Source: JAFAGX01 sp035623335
Lineage (GTDB): Bacteria > Acidobacteriota > Terriglobia > Terriglobales > Acidobacteriaceae
Direction of reading: 5' to 3'
Assembly (NCBI GenBank): GCA_035623335.1
Contig: DASPTQ010000166.1
Coordinates: 1 to 64,000, forward strand
DNA: 64,000 nt
Position 1 is the stretch's first letter. Every line of letters starts with the position of its first letter. Below the pieces are notes generated by a model, which was not told where the DNA came from, searched no databases, and worked only from the letters and a program-made list of their open reading frames with translations. A program made the translations under genes and the position numbers. Of the stretch, positions 52,674-62,234 are shown piece by piece.

Positions 52674-54059
52674 TCAGCCAACCTGGTTCGGTGTGGGAAT
52701 GCGGAATGAGTCGGCAATCTCGGGTGTGAATCCGTTCGCGCGCGCGATTGCGCCATACAAGCGGCCGCTCTTACGCATCGTCCGCCGCTGTGTGGAGGTA
52801 TCCAGCGCCACGAGTCCAAATTTCAAATGCCAGCCCTCGCTCCACTCAAAATTATCCGTAAGTGTCCAATGAAAATAGCCGCGAATATCATGCCCTTGCT
52901 CGATCAATCGATGGAGTTCGTGGACCGCATTGACGATTAGCCATGGTCGGATGCGATCCTCGGCATCGGGCACCCCATTTTCCAGAATGTAGATCGGCTT
53001 GCCCATCCGTGCTGCACGCTTTACGGCGGCTGTAATCGCCGCCGGGTAGGCTTCTCCATAGGGTCTTTCCATGCCACGGTCACCCTGCGGAACATGCTCT
53101 GGCACGTACACCTTGCTGAAGAGTTGGGACGGATGCTTCATGCTGAAGGCCACATGAAGCCGGCTGTACACATTTAACCCGACAAAATCGCAAACCCCTT
53201 CCAGGGCAGCGAGCCTTCCCTTCACCAGGTTGATAGGTAAGGTAGGGCGTCCCCACTCAATAATGGTGAGAAAAATTTCATTGAAAAGATAACTGAGAAG
53301 GCTGGCGCTCCATCGGTCGAGAGGAAAAGTAGGATTCGCAGGTTGGAAAACCACGTAGTTGTGCGCCCAGCCGACCTGTGCCTCAGGCTGAATGTCATGG
53401 ATTGCGTGGTAAGCCCGAGCATGACAGAGCGCCATCGCAGTCAGCACCCGGAGCGCGGTCCTTATTTGACCTTTTCGTCCGGGCGGGAATTCCCCAAGAA
53501 CGTACCCCAGGGCCGCGAAAACATTCGGTTCATTGAAGGTAATCCAGTGGTGACACAAATCGCCTAGCTCGGCGACTACTCGGCGGACAAAGCCCTCAAA
53601 ACGCTGCGCCGCAGTGTCATCAAGAAATGCACCCTGCTGCTCGAACCACTGTGGATGCGTGAAGTGGTGCAGAGAAACGAAAGGTCGGAGGCCACGGCGC
53701 AAGAGGCCTTCGAGCATCTCTCGATAGCGACGCAGCGCCGGCAAATTCCAATGTCCGGGCTGCGGCTCAATTCGGCTCCACTCCACCGATAATCGAAGCG
53801 CGTTCAACCCCATTTCTCGAGCTAGGTTAAAATCCGGCTCCGCGCTGTTCCACCAGTCACATGCAACCCCACAAGCCTCTCCCGACTTGATCTTCCCCGC
53901 AGTTTCCCAGAGCGACCACTGGTTGTTCGCATTGCCGCCCTCCACCTGATGTGCCGCCGTCGACACTCCCCAGAAGAATCCTTTGGGGAAGCCGATCCGG
54001 GAGCGGGTTGAAGCCGAGGGGGTTGTGATCAGTTGTGTGGTTTCAGGAACCAGTGTCAT
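52674..54059 (-). CDS. family 1 beta-glucosidase
   Basis: The 461-residue protein has the GH1 start FPKGFFWGVSTAAHQVEG, acid/base Glu in TFNEPN and nucleophile Glu in YILENG (more usual is xTENG), and the C-terminal FHWTLTDNFEWSEGW. No signal peptide, so it is a cytosolic beta-glycosidase for oligosaccharides or glycosides. Stand-alone, with no transporter or regulator beside it. Confidence 0.94.
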   Translation of the reverse strand: MTLVPETTQLITTPSASTRSRIGFPKGFFWGVSTAAHQVEGGNANNQWSLWETAGKIKSGEACGVACDWWNSAEPDFNLAREMGLNALRLSVEWSRIEPQPGHWNLPALRRYREMLEGLLRRGLRPFVSLHHFTHPQWFEQQGAFLDDTAAQRFEGFVRRVVAELGDLCHHWITFNEPNVFAALGYVLGEFPPGRKGQIRTALRVLTAMALCHARAYHAIHDIQPEAQVGWAHNYVVFQPANPTFPLDRWSASLLSYLFNEIFLTIIEWGRPTLPINLVKGRLAALEGVCDFVGLNVYSRLHVAFSMKHPSQLFSKVYVPEHVPQGDRGMERPYGEAYPAAITAAVKRAARMGKPIYILENGVPDAEDRIRPWLIVNAVHELHRLIEQGHDIRGYFHWTLTDNFEWSEGWHLKFGLVALDTSTQRRTMRKSGRLYGAIARANGFTPEIADSFRIPTPNQVG

Positions 54060-54314
54060 TCCTCTGGCATTCTAAGAGACAGGTGCACCGCCTGGTAATA
54101 CGAACTGATGGACCATAGCTGATTTTTTAGCTTCTTCCTTTATCTTAGCCCGTAACCTGCATGCACGGTGAACTCGATGCACAACGATCTTGAAGAATTC
54201 ATCTAACCGAAGGTCGAGGGCGTAAGGGCCGATATTCAAAGGTCGTGGATCCCCTCCAAGCCATCGCAGAGGCTTCGCACTCACTATAATGAATCGAAGC
54301 AGGGGCTCAACGCG

Positions 54315-54905
54315 TTGCCGACACCTATCGAATTGACTCAGATCGCCGTGCGGCATGGATGCGAGAAGAAGCGAAACAACGCAATTGCCGCTGTCTTTTG
54401 CGGAGCATTGCCTGCAGTAGCCCTGAGCTTCCATTTTTCTTCTATTGCCTGGAGAGCGTGGCTTATTGGTCTGATCGTCGGTTTGATCTGGGGGAATGCT
54501 TTCGAATACCTCTATCATCGGTGGTTGCTGCACCAGTCTGGCAGTCCCCTAGGGGCAGGACATCGCGAGCACCATGCTCAAATTGGTACGCCCGAGCAGG
54601 CAGAACACGTGGCCCTTATCACCTCCCCGGTGAACACTGTTCTTCTGTTCGTAATAAACGGAGTTCCTGCATTTCTGATTACTTCCCTGATCGGAGTGCG
54701 GGGAATTCTTTCGGGCGTCTTCCTTGGCTGGGCTGTCTATCTGATTGCGACTGAGGAGATCCATTGGCGTATTCACATGAACCGGTGGCTCCCGCCAGGT
54801 CTCCGGTTCGCGCGTGCTTATCACATGAGCCATCACGCTCGTCCGAATAGTCGCTATAACGTGTTTCTGCCGCTCTTTGATTTCCTCTTCGGAAATACGG
54901 GGTAG
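54315..54905 (+). CDS. sterol desaturase / fatty acid hydroxylase superfamily protein
   Basis: The frame has no early ATG; TTG at 54315 with AGGGG upstream is the best start, and GTG downstream is another option. The 196-residue protein has four hydrophobic helices and His clusters YHRWLLHQ, HREHH and HMSHH, the di-iron motifs of this superfamily. It should hydroxylate or desaturate a lipid in the membrane. Small size and context do not show the substrate. Confidence 0.8.
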   Translation: MPTPIELTQIAVRHGCEKKRNNAIAAVFCGALPAVALSFHFSSIAWRAWLIGLIVGLIWGNAFEYLYHRWLLHQSGSPLGAGHREHHAQIGTPEQAEHVALITSPVNTVLLFVINGVPAFLITSLIGVRGILSGVFLGWAVYLIATEEIHWRIHMNRWLPPGLRFARAYHMSHHARPNSRYNVFLPLFDFLFGNTG

Positions 54906-55439
54906 GCAAGAAGCAAGGTGCCTGTCTGACCTGATTTTGGTTTGTCCTTGAAGCGCATGCTCGCTAAGCCTACAGTTTCTAACCCAAGGTCAACCACAGC
55001 CGCGTCTACCCGAACAGTAGTGCCCATTATCAATAGCCTACAGCGCCTCCGAGACTGCTCTCGGCGTGATCACATCGGATGTTTTCGGTTCAAGCAGAAG
55101 TTGCGCAGTGTGGAGAATTCCCGCGCTATTACGATCTCGCATTCCAGGAATTGATTCAGGGGAGCAAATCTCTAATGGCTAACAAACTCCAGACGACGAC
55201 CGGACGGAAGCACGTGGATCGACTGGCGAAAGCTAATGCTGGCCCTGTTCTTTCGTATGTCTAGCACAGCGCTTCTCGGGCACGAAAGGCGACGACAAAA
55301 TGTCCCGGCAATCGACGAACTGGCTTGTTTGCGATCACCAGGACGTGATACCGAACGACAGGCCTACTTCCGGGATCAAAACACGAAGTAGCCAATGTAT
55401 TGTTTCTTGTAGTAGCATTGCCGGGATGGGTAGGAGATC
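54906..55439. other. intergenic region upstream of blaI
   Basis: About 530 bp without a supported gene. Short open frames in it lack ribosome sites. The right end contains the putative BlaI operator at 55408. Confidence 0.4.
55408..55418. promoter_or_regulatory. putative BlaI operator half-site
   Basis: TGTAGTAGCAT lies 22 bp before blaI. The identical 11-mer occurs at 56849 upstream of the hydrolase gene. TGTA/TACA half-sites are the known recognition element of BlaI/MecI repressors, so autoregulation is likely. Confidence 0.6.
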
Positions 55440-55850
55440 ATGAAAGAGCCGCGGCTTTCCAAAGCCGAGACCCGCATTTTGGAGCAGTACTGGAAACTCG
55501 GGACTGCGTCGGTGCGCGAGATCCTGGAAAGTTTGCCTGAGGATGAACGCGTTGCTTACACAACTGTGCAGACGCTCGTCTACAGGCTGGAGGCAAAGGG
55601 CGCGCTGCGAAAAGTAAAGAAGATCGGCAATGCCCAGCTCTTTCAGCCATCCCTCAGTAAAAGCCAACATCGCAGCCGGCTGGTTCACGATCTGCTCGAT
55701 CTGTTCGGCGGCTCGCCGCGTTTGCTCGTCTCCAATTTGGTCGAGAATGGTGCGCTTACGTTACGCGACCTGAAGGCGTTGCAGAGTGCGGCCCGCACGG
55801 ACAAGAGCGGTGACAAGAACGGCCGCAATCGCGGAGGCAAACGTGCATGA
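55440..55850 (+). CDS. blaI: BlaI/MecI-type transcription repressor
   Basis: The 136-residue product has the winged-helix of BlaI (LSKAETRILEQYW, YTTVQTLVYRLEAKGAL) and a C-terminal dimer region. It overlaps the following blaR1-like gene by 8 bp, an arrangement common to these signalling pairs. It likely binds the TGTAGT-type operators at 55408 and 56849-56900. Confidence 0.92.
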   Translation: MKEPRLSKAETRILEQYWKLGTASVREILESLPEDERVAYTTVQTLVYRLEAKGALRKVKKIGNAQLFQPSLSKSQHRSRLVHDLLDLFGGSPRLLVSNLVENGALTLRDLKALQSAARTDKSGDKNGRNRGGKRA

Positions 55851-56772
55851 ACATATCGCACGCGCGATGTACTACTTCAGCGTTCACCTGCTGTTTGCCT
55901 CGATTGTCGGGTCGGCAGCGTGGGGACTGACATCCATCCTGCGCGCAAGCGCCAGCACGAAATATTGGATCTGGGTGGCGACCGCATTCAATTTCGCTGT
56001 CCCTTTCGGAGCACTGATCGATAAGCTTTGGGCCCCGCACTTGATGTGGGCTCGACCGCTCGGTGCTATTGGCGGGCCGGTATGGGATATGACAGAAGGC
56101 CGGACGGCCGTGGTTCTTGGCTCGATCTGGATGATCGGCGCTTTCTCAATGCTTAGTCGATTGATGTTGCGTATACGGAGTGAGTGTCGCGAGGCGAAAG
56201 CGCCAGCCCGGTTGAGTGATCCTGCCCAGACGTGTCATTTCCTAGCCAATGGCATTCCGGTGAGCTTCGGCGACGGGCATCCGAGTCCCGTAGTTCGTGG
56301 AGTCCTTTATCCTCGCATCCTGCTTCCCATCGGCATCGATCGGTTGCTCAATCAAAGTGAAGTCGAAGCCGTTCTGATTCACGAACTAGCCCATGCAAGA
56401 CGACGTGATAATCTGATCCGTTTGTTCTATGAGGTTTCTTTGTGCGCCCTATGGTTCCACCCGCTCATCTGGCTCGCCGGCGCGCGGATTGCACTCTATC
56501 GCGAGCTCTCTTGCGATGATTCTGTCATCAGGCGCGCCCATGGACCGGCACTGGTTTCAGCGCTGGCCAAACTTGCAATTCCCGAAGATGCGGGATTTCT
56601 GCAAGCAGCAGCCTCATCGCATCTGAGCCATCGCCTGACCCGCCTGACCGAACCACCAGAGCCACACCGCGCAGCTACCCTTCTACTGGCGTCGCTGTTC
56701 GTTACTGTCGTCGTAGCAGGTGTCTTTGGAACTGTCGCTCATACCGCTTGCTGTTTCGTCCTGAGACATTGA
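55843..56772 (+). CDS. BlaR1-like M56 membrane metalloprotease lacking sensor domain
   Basis: The start is GTG at 55843 with GGAGG ideally placed, overlapping blaI. The 309-residue protein has four hydrophobic helices and the zinc motif HELAHARRRD near residue 198, followed by LWFHPLIW and an ELSCDD region with the third ligand. Classical BlaR1 adds a C-terminal penicillin-binding sensor; here the protein ends after the last membrane helix. It should cleave BlaI on an unknown cue. Confidence 0.88.
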   Translation: MHEHIARAMYYFSVHLLFASIVGSAAWGLTSILRASASTKYWIWVATAFNFAVPFGALIDKLWAPHLMWARPLGAIGGPVWDMTEGRTAVVLGSIWMIGAFSMLSRLMLRIRSECREAKAPARLSDPAQTCHFLANGIPVSFGDGHPSPVVRGVLYPRILLPIGIDRLLNQSEVEAVLIHELAHARRRDNLIRLFYEVSLCALWFHPLIWLAGARIALYRELSCDDSVIRRAHGPALVSALAKLAIPEDAGFLQAAASSHLSHRLTRLTEPPEPHRAATLLLASLFVTVVVAGVFGTVAHTACCFVLRH

Positions 56773-56848
56773 CCACTCGGTAATCCCCAAGACAAGGCTG
56801 CTCACCAACGGCTCGCTCCTCCGTCTAAGTCGCAAGCTATACGTTTAC

Positions 56849-56900
56849 TGTAGTAGCATAGACGTATTATGTAGTAGATAGCTCTGATGCAAAGACTACA
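56849..56900. promoter_or_regulatory. putative BlaI operator cluster upstream of hydrolase
   Basis: TGTAGTAGCAT at 56849-56859, TGTAGTAG at 56870-56877 and an inverted ACTACA at 56895-56900. The first two are 21 bp apart, two helical turns. The same 11-mer occurs before blaI, so BlaI probably controls the hydrolase gene at 56987. Confidence 0.6.
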
Positions 56901-56986
56901 GATAGACCTGGTTTCGTATTGAGGGTGCGTGGGGTTTCCGCCAGCTGCCCAACAACCCAGACGTTCCAATTGAGGAGAGCCACTCC

Positions 56987-58165
56987 ATGAAGCCCATTCG
57001 AATCCTCGTTAGGTTGGCAGTAGTCATCTTTGCCGGAACCGCCTTGGGACAGGGCAAAAACACTGGCGCTGTCGCGAGCACGCCTCAGCCACCGCCCGCT
57101 GTCCGCGTGGTGGCCCTGAAGACGCCCGATGGTGTCACGCTGAAGACCAGCTATTTCGAGGCGGCAAAGCCTGGTCCGGGTGTGTTACTTTTTCACCAGA
57201 GCAACCGCACGCGTCAGTCCTGGAACAATGTCGCCGTGCAACTGGCGTCGGCCGGCATCAACACGCTCAGCATCGATGTGCGCGGCTATGGGGAAAGCGG
57301 CGGCAAGAAAGAAGCGAGAGAACTGTACCAGGACGGCGATCTGGACGCGGCGTTCGAATATCTGGTTTCTCAGCCCGGCGTGCAGCGCGATGTAATCGGC
57401 GCGGGAGGAGCCGGATGGCTGGGTGTGGACAATTCCGTCGAAGCGGCACGCCGTCATGCCGAAGTGAAATCGCTCGTACTAATGTCGGGAGAAACGTTAC
57501 TACCTCAACTACGATTTCTGCGGCAGGCATGGCAATTGCCCGGGTTGTTCGTCGTGTCCGATGATGACGAATACCCACCAACGGTAGAGGCGATGGAGTG
57601 GCTCTACGACTGCTCCTCCAGCCCGCAAAAACAGTTCATCCATTACCTCGGGCCGAGAGCGCCGTGGCTGTGGTACGAGACCTCCGATGCAAGCAAAGTC
57701 CCTGCGACCGGAAGTCATGGAACTGATTTGTTCCAACGCCATCCGGAGTTGCCTGCCATCATCGTCGATTGGTTTGTCACCACGCTGCTCCGAACACCGG
57801 GCCATGCCCCAGCCGATACCGTGGCCTCAGCCGTAATCCTGAATGAAATTGAGATGCCCGGCGGAGTCGCCCAGGTCACACGGCAATTGATGGAAGCCCG
57901 GCGCAAAGACCCTGAGGTGCAGTTGTGGCCAGAAGTCAACGTAGACATCATCGGCGAGGATCACATGCGCTTAGCCGATGCCGAGAAGAAAGCCGGCCAA
58001 CTGCAGGAGGCCGAAATGGAGATGAGAGTCGGCATTGAGATCTTCAGCTCAACCTGCTCGCTTATCCAGATTCGGCCGACGCGCACGCTAACCTTGCGGA
58101 CGCCTATCTGGCAGACGGACAGAAAGACCTCGCCCGCGAGTATGCCGAGAAAGCCTTGGCTATGA
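56987..58165 (+). CDS. exported alpha/beta hydrolase (frame disrupted near C-terminus)
   Basis: The frame encodes 392 residues with a signal peptide ending LGQG, LLFHQSNRTRQSW, IDVRGYGESGG and a hydrolase-like core. The usual nucleophile elbow GxSxG is replaced by GAGGAGW, so catalytic activity is doubtful. At 58045/58046 the protein-like text ends and the last 35 codons look non-coding, because a TPR tail continues in another frame. Adding one base there would join the two and give about 429 residues. It sits behind putative BlaI operators and is probably part of that response. Confidence 0.8.
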   Translation: MKPIRILVRLAVVIFAGTALGQGKNTGAVASTPQPPPAVRVVALKTPDGVTLKTSYFEAAKPGPGVLLFHQSNRTRQSWNNVAVQLASAGINTLSIDVRGYGESGGKKEARELYQDGDLDAAFEYLVSQPGVQRDVIGAGGAGWLGVDNSVEAARRHAEVKSLVLMSGETLLPQLRFLRQAWQLPGLFVVSDDDEYPPTVEAMEWLYDCSSSPQKQFIHYLGPRAPWLWYETSDASKVPATGSHGTDLFQRHPELPAIIVDWFVTTLLRTPGHAPADTVASAVILNEIEMPGGVAQVTRQLMEARRKDPEVQLWPEVNVDIIGEDHMRLADAEKKAGQLQEAEMEMRVGIEIFSSTCSLIQIRPTRTLTLRTPIWQTDRKTSPASMPRKPWL

Positions 58166-58272
58166 TCGATTCCCACAAGGCGCCTTTATCTTCCTGGTCC
58201 GACACCAGGCAGAGGCGAACTGAAGTTCGTAACGATGTTCAGGATGTACTCAAGAAACTGGGAGCGACCTAG
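58046..58272 (+). pseudogene. out-of-frame TPR tail of the hydrolase gene
   Basis: Read in the frame ending at the TAG of 58270-58272, this stretch gives a clear TPR helix pair: LAYPDSADAHANLADAYLAD, then GQKDLAREYAEKALAMI. Upstream of 58046 the hydrolase frame ends at GIEIF, and one missing C after 58045 would restore IEIFQLNL. It is either a real frameshift or a sequencing or assembly error. Confidence 0.8.
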
Positions 58273-58466
58273 GCTCCGACGGGCCGGAAGATCAACCCGG
58301 ACCAACTGGTGTTGGCCGAAGGACGGCCGGATGTCAGGGTTGCGTGGCTATCAGGCAATGGACCGAGATTGTGATGCGGAAACCTGTACAAACGCGCCCA
58401 CGCACGGCAATGCCGTGGCAGACAAGGCCCTCTTATGCGAAAGGCTTTCCGGGTGAAAGGAGAGCG

Positions 58467-59228
58467 CTAAGGCCGTAGCGAAAAGACATTCCCGCCGCGT
58501 GGCAGCAACTTTCCGGTGAATGCATTTGTGAAGCGCACTCGAACCAGCCATACAATCAGCAAAACCAGTGGGAGTATGGTGAGAATTAAATACAACCCGG
58601 TGCTAAATAGAGCCGGGGATAGGTGTTGCCCGACTCCCACTGCCGAAAGCAATCTACGTGGCCGGTTTGAGGGTCCCAGAAAAAAGGACCCTGCTGCGAT
58701 GAACAGCCCAAAGCACATCCGCCAGAGATGCCGCGAGATACGCTTTGCTCCCAGAACACCACCGCGCATAAGCATGCGAACGTCTCCCGCCGCGGCAAGC
58801 AGACAGATGGAACCCATGAAAAAAGCCATCCCAACTGGAACTCCGTCTTGTGAACTTGCCCCGCTACGGACCACCTTAATACCATTCATCCAGGTGAGGA
58901 TGCCGAGCGCCAAGGGAATCAGCAGCACAACCCAATCCATGCGGCTCGTTTCCCCCTCTCTGCGCCTCGCGGTGAGCCACGCCGTTCCGATCAGATAGAT
59001 GGTTATGATTCCACCGCCGATGTTGTTTGGTTGATGCCTCACGATTGCCAGGTACACTGCGCCGACAGCCATGGTCAGCATGGATGACACAAAGAGTTGT
59101 CCAGCCAGGGCATGGCGGGGGGAACCTTTACGGAAAGACAATGCGGCGGTGCCGGAAAGCAGACCTAAGGTCCCAGCGCAAATATGAATAAGCAGTATGG
59201 GCGAATAGGACATCGAGGTGTCTACCAT
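58467..59228 (-). CDS. DUF2306-like polytopic membrane protein
   Basis: The 253-residue product has seven or so hydrophobic helices, and starts with SPILLIHICAGTLGLLSG and RKGSPRHALAG, as in DUF2306-type proteins. A start five codons downstream (59213) is possible. No catalytic motif is apparent. Its 5' end is next to the divergent VOC gene, so the two share a promoter region. Confidence 0.78.
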   Translation of the reverse strand: MVDTSMSYSPILLIHICAGTLGLLSGTAALSFRKGSPRHALAGQLFVSSMLTMAVGAVYLAIVRHQPNNIGGGIITIYLIGTAWLTARRREGETSRMDWVVLLIPLALGILTWMNGIKVVRSGASSQDGVPVGMAFFMGSICLLAAAGDVRMLMRGGVLGAKRISRHLWRMCFGLFIAAGSFFLGPSNRPRRLLSAVGVGQHLSPALFSTGLYLILTILPLVLLIVWLVRVRFTNAFTGKLLPRGGNVFSLRP

Positions 59229-59298
59229 TGGAATATACGCGAATCGGATCCCCCGTGTTCATCGTGCGGCGGCTGCCGGGCTAGGCTACACTTGCTCC

Positions 59299-59691
59299 AT
59301 GATCCGTCAGATCGCGCCTCAGTTCTTCACCGCGGACATTCCGGGAACAGTCGCCTATTACCAGGACAAGCTTGGCTTCGAATGTCTTGGGATGTGGCAG
59401 GATCCGCCGGTCTACGCCATCGTGGCGCGCGACCAGCACGCGATTCACTTCCGCTGCGCGGCGCTGCCCACAGCTAATCCGGACAAATACGAAGACGAAC
59501 TGCTCGACGCATACCTTTACATCGAAAATGCAGACACGCTTTATGCCGAGTACGCCGCCAAGGGCGTGGAGTTCACGCGAGAACTCGCCAACACGCCATG
59601 GCGCTCGCGAGAGTTCGTAGTGAAGGATTGCGACGGCCGTCTGCTGGCCTTCGGTGCGAACATGGAGTCGGTTTCTTCGTCCGGTACGTAA
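59299..59691 (+). CDS. VOC-superfamily (glyoxalase/bleomycin resistance-like) protein
   Basis: From the ATG at 59299 the product has 130 residues, a full VOC unit: PQFFTADIPGTVAYYQDKLG, HFRCAA and REFVVKDCDGRLLAFG. Metal ligands may be the His in HAIHFR and a Glu or Asp in the second half. Substrate unknown; these are often resistance or small-molecule-binding proteins. Confidence 0.87.
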   Translation: MIRQIAPQFFTADIPGTVAYYQDKLGFECLGMWQDPPVYAIVARDQHAIHFRCAALPTANPDKYEDELLDAYLYIENADTLYAEYAAKGVEFTRELANTPWRSREFVVKDCDGRLLAFGANMESVSSSGT

Positions 59692-59819
59692 AACAACGAT
59701 GCAGATCAGTTTCTGCCCGGTCGGGTGCTAGGTACTCCGTACTTGCACGGACGATTGAAGGGCCAACCGGAAGTTACGGCGAGAGCGAACAAACCGACTG
59801 GGGTCGATTGAGATAGGAT

Positions 59820-60746
59820 CTAGACTCCAATGACTCCTACTAATTCCCGTACGGCTTCGGCGCTGCGGTTGAGTTGTTCCTGTTCATCCGGGTTGAGCCT
59901 GATTTCGATAATCTCCTCGATGCCCCTCGCCCCTAACTTGACCGGTACACCCACGTAAAGGCCCTTGATTCCGTATTCCCCCTGAAGATAGGCAGCACAG
60001 GGCATGATTTTCATCTTGTCTTTCAGAATCGCGTCCACCATCTCGGTGACCGCCGCCGACGGTGCATAATACGCGCTGCCGCTTTTCAAATGCTTCACAA
60101 TTTCCGCACCGCCATCGCGAGTACGCTGAACAATTCGTGCAATGGTGGGCGCATCCATCAGCTCGGTGATCGGAATACCAGCCACTGTGGAATACCTGGG
60201 CAGCGGGACCATGGTGTCACCGTGTCCGCCAAGCACAAATGCCGTCACATTCTCCACGCTCACCTTCAATTGCTGCGCGATGAAAGTGCGGAAACGTGCG
60301 GAGTCGAGCACGCCCGCCATGCCGATCACCCGTTCGCGGGGGAATCCACTCAGCTTATAGGCGGCCTGCGCCATGGCATCGAGCGGATTGGACACGATGA
60401 TCAGAATGCAATTGGGCGAGAACTGCACCACCCTCGATACCACATCTTTGATGATTTTGTAATTCGTCTGGAGCAGGTCGTCCCGGCTCATGCCGGGCTT
60501 GCGGGGCACGCCAGCGGTGACCACCACGATATCGGAATTGGCGGTGTCGGCGTAGTCCTGCGTTCCCATCACATGGCAGTCCCGCTTCTCGATGGGCATC
60601 GCTTGCAGCAAGTCCAGGCCTTTGCCCTGCGGGATCCCCTCGATGATATCGATGAGAACGATATCGGCGAGTTCTTTAGCAGCGATCCAATGGGCCGCTG
60701 TGGCCCCCACGTTTCCTGAGCCTACAACCGTGACTTTCTGGCGCAT
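59820..60746 (-). CDS. mdh: malate dehydrogenase
   Basis: The 308-residue protein is of the LDH-like MDH type: VVGSGNVGATAA at the N-terminus, VPRKPGMSRDDLL with Arg in the position that selects malate, and catalytic His in LGGHGDTMVPL. It interconverts malate and oxaloacetate with NAD. It lies 60 bp downstream of isocitrate dehydrogenase on the same strand, as a TCA-cycle pair. Confidence 0.95.
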   Translation of the reverse strand: MRQKVTVVGSGNVGATAAHWIAAKELADIVLIDIIEGIPQGKGLDLLQAMPIEKRDCHVMGTQDYADTANSDIVVVTAGVPRKPGMSRDDLLQTNYKIIKDVVSRVVQFSPNCILIIVSNPLDAMAQAAYKLSGFPRERVIGMAGVLDSARFRTFIAQQLKVSVENVTAFVLGGHGDTMVPLPRYSTVAGIPITELMDAPTIARIVQRTRDGGAEIVKHLKSGSAYYAPSAAVTEMVDAILKDKMKIMPCAAYLQGEYGIKGLYVGVPVKLGARGIEEIIEIRLNPDEQEQLNRSAEAVRELVGVIGV

Positions 60747-60806
60747 GATGTCTTATCTCTCTCTTCTCGCGGCTGACGGAGACCGAGCGGCCGGAGAGAA
60801 GGTTGG

Positions 60807-62234
60807 TTAGGGTACAGCGCTGAGCACAGCGCTATGCATGTTCTGGATGATAAACTCCGCGAATTCGCTGGTTCTCACCTTGGTAGCTCCCGGCATCAAC
60901 CGCTCGAAGTCGTAGGTGACCCTCTTCTGCTCGATGGTGCGTTCCAAGCCGCGTTCGATCAGGTCGGCCGCCTCGCCCCAGCCGAGAAAGCGAAACATCA
61001 TGACGCCGGAAAGAATTACCGATCCTGGATTGATCACATCCTTGTCGGCATACTTCGGTGCGGTGCCGTGGGTAGCTTCGAAGACCGCGTAGCCGTCGCC
61101 GATGTTGGCACCCGGTGCGATGCCCAGGCCGCCTACCTGGGCGGCACAGGCGTCGGAAATGTAGTCGCCGTTCAGGTTGGGGGTGGCCAAAACGGAGTAT
61201 TCATCGGCTCGGGTTACCACTTGCTGAAAAATCGAGTCGGCGATGCGGTCATTGACCATCAGTTTCTGCTTCCACGCGCCATGGCCATGGGTCGAGTAGA
61301 TGGCAGTCAAAACCTCGCGGACCTCGTTGTAGACCGATTGCCGGAACTCGTCCGAGGCAAACTCCAGCCCGGGTTCGATAAGGTTGGCAATCTCCTCGGT
61401 TGTCACTTTGGGATTGCGATCCTTATTGTCGAGAATCCAGCTCTCGCGCTCGGTGACGACCTGCGAACGAAACTCTTGGGTGGCCAGTTCGTAACCCCAT
61501 TTGCGGAACGCCCCTTCCGTGAACTTCTGGATATTACCCTTATGCACCAGGGTCACGGTCCTGCGGCCACTTCCGAGCGCAAATTGGATTGCCATGCGGA
61601 CCAGGCGCTTGGTCCCGGTGATCGAGATCGGCTTGATACCAATCCCTGAGTCGAGGCGGATCTGCTTCTTGCCCCCTTTGAGCATGTCTCGGTTTAAGAA
61701 CTCGATGACCTTAGCGGCCTCCGCCGTGCCTTGTTCCCACTCGATTCCAGCATATACATCTTCGGTGTTTTCGCGGTAGATCACCACATCCATGCGTTCC
61801 GGGTTCTTCACCGGGGAGGGAGTTCCTTTGTAATACTTGACCGGACGCACGCAAGCGTAAAGATCGAGGATCTGCCGCAGGGCCACGTTCAGGGAGCGAA
61901 TCCCGCCGCCGACCGGCGTGGTCAGAGGCCCCTTGATGGCGACGCGGAGCTCACGGATGGCAGCGATCGTGTCGTCGGGCAACCAGGTTTTGAACCTCGA
62001 GAATGCCTTTTCGCCCGCGAACACCTCATACCAGGCTACCCGGCGTTTGTCCCGGTAGGCCTTGCCGACGGCAGCGTCGAAGACCTGGACTGATGCCCTC
62101 CAGATATCACGGCCCGTGCCATCGCCCTCAATGAAGGGGATAATCGGGTTGTCGGGCACCTGGTAACGCCCGTTGTTGTAGCTGATCCTGGCGCCGCTCG
62201 TGGGCACCGGAATCCCATTGTAGGAACCCGCCAT
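60807..62234 (-). CDS. icd: isocitrate dehydrogenase, NADP-type
   Basis: The ATG at 62234 follows GGGAGGG and gives 475 residues. Family features are PFIEGDGTGRDIW, the substrate loop region SLNVALRQ, YRENTEDVYAGIEW, and ATHGTAPKYADKD with NPGSVILS. It decarboxylates isocitrate to 2-oxoglutarate. NADP use is inferred from close similarity in motif to Icd of bacteria. Confidence 0.95.
   Translation of the reverse strand: MAGSYNGIPVPTSGARISYNNGRYQVPDNPIIPFIEGDGTGRDIWRASVQVFDAAVGKAYRDKRRVAWYEVFAGEKAFSRFKTWLPDDTIAAIRELRVAIKGPLTTPVGGGIRSLNVALRQILDLYACVRPVKYYKGTPSPVKNPERMDVVIYRENTEDVYAGIEWEQGTAEAAKVIEFLNRDMLKGGKKQIRLDSGIGIKPISITGTKRLVRMAIQFALGSGRRTVTLVHKGNIQKFTEGAFRKWGYELATQEFRSQVVTERESWILDNKDRNPKVTTEEIANLIEPGLEFASDEFRQSVYNEVREVLTAIYSTHGHGAWKQKLMVNDRIADSIFQQVVTRADEYSVLATPNLNGDYISDACAAQVGGLGIAPGANIGDGYAVFEATHGTAPKYADKDVINPGSVILSGVMMFRFLGWGEAADLIERGLERTIEQKRVTYDFERLMPGATKVRTSEFAEFIIQNMHSAVLSAVP

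Noticed and set aside
55070..55080. GTGATCAC palindrome resembling the CRP-type site
   Set aside because: The two halves have no six-base spacer, so it does not fit the GTGA-N6-TCAC pattern.
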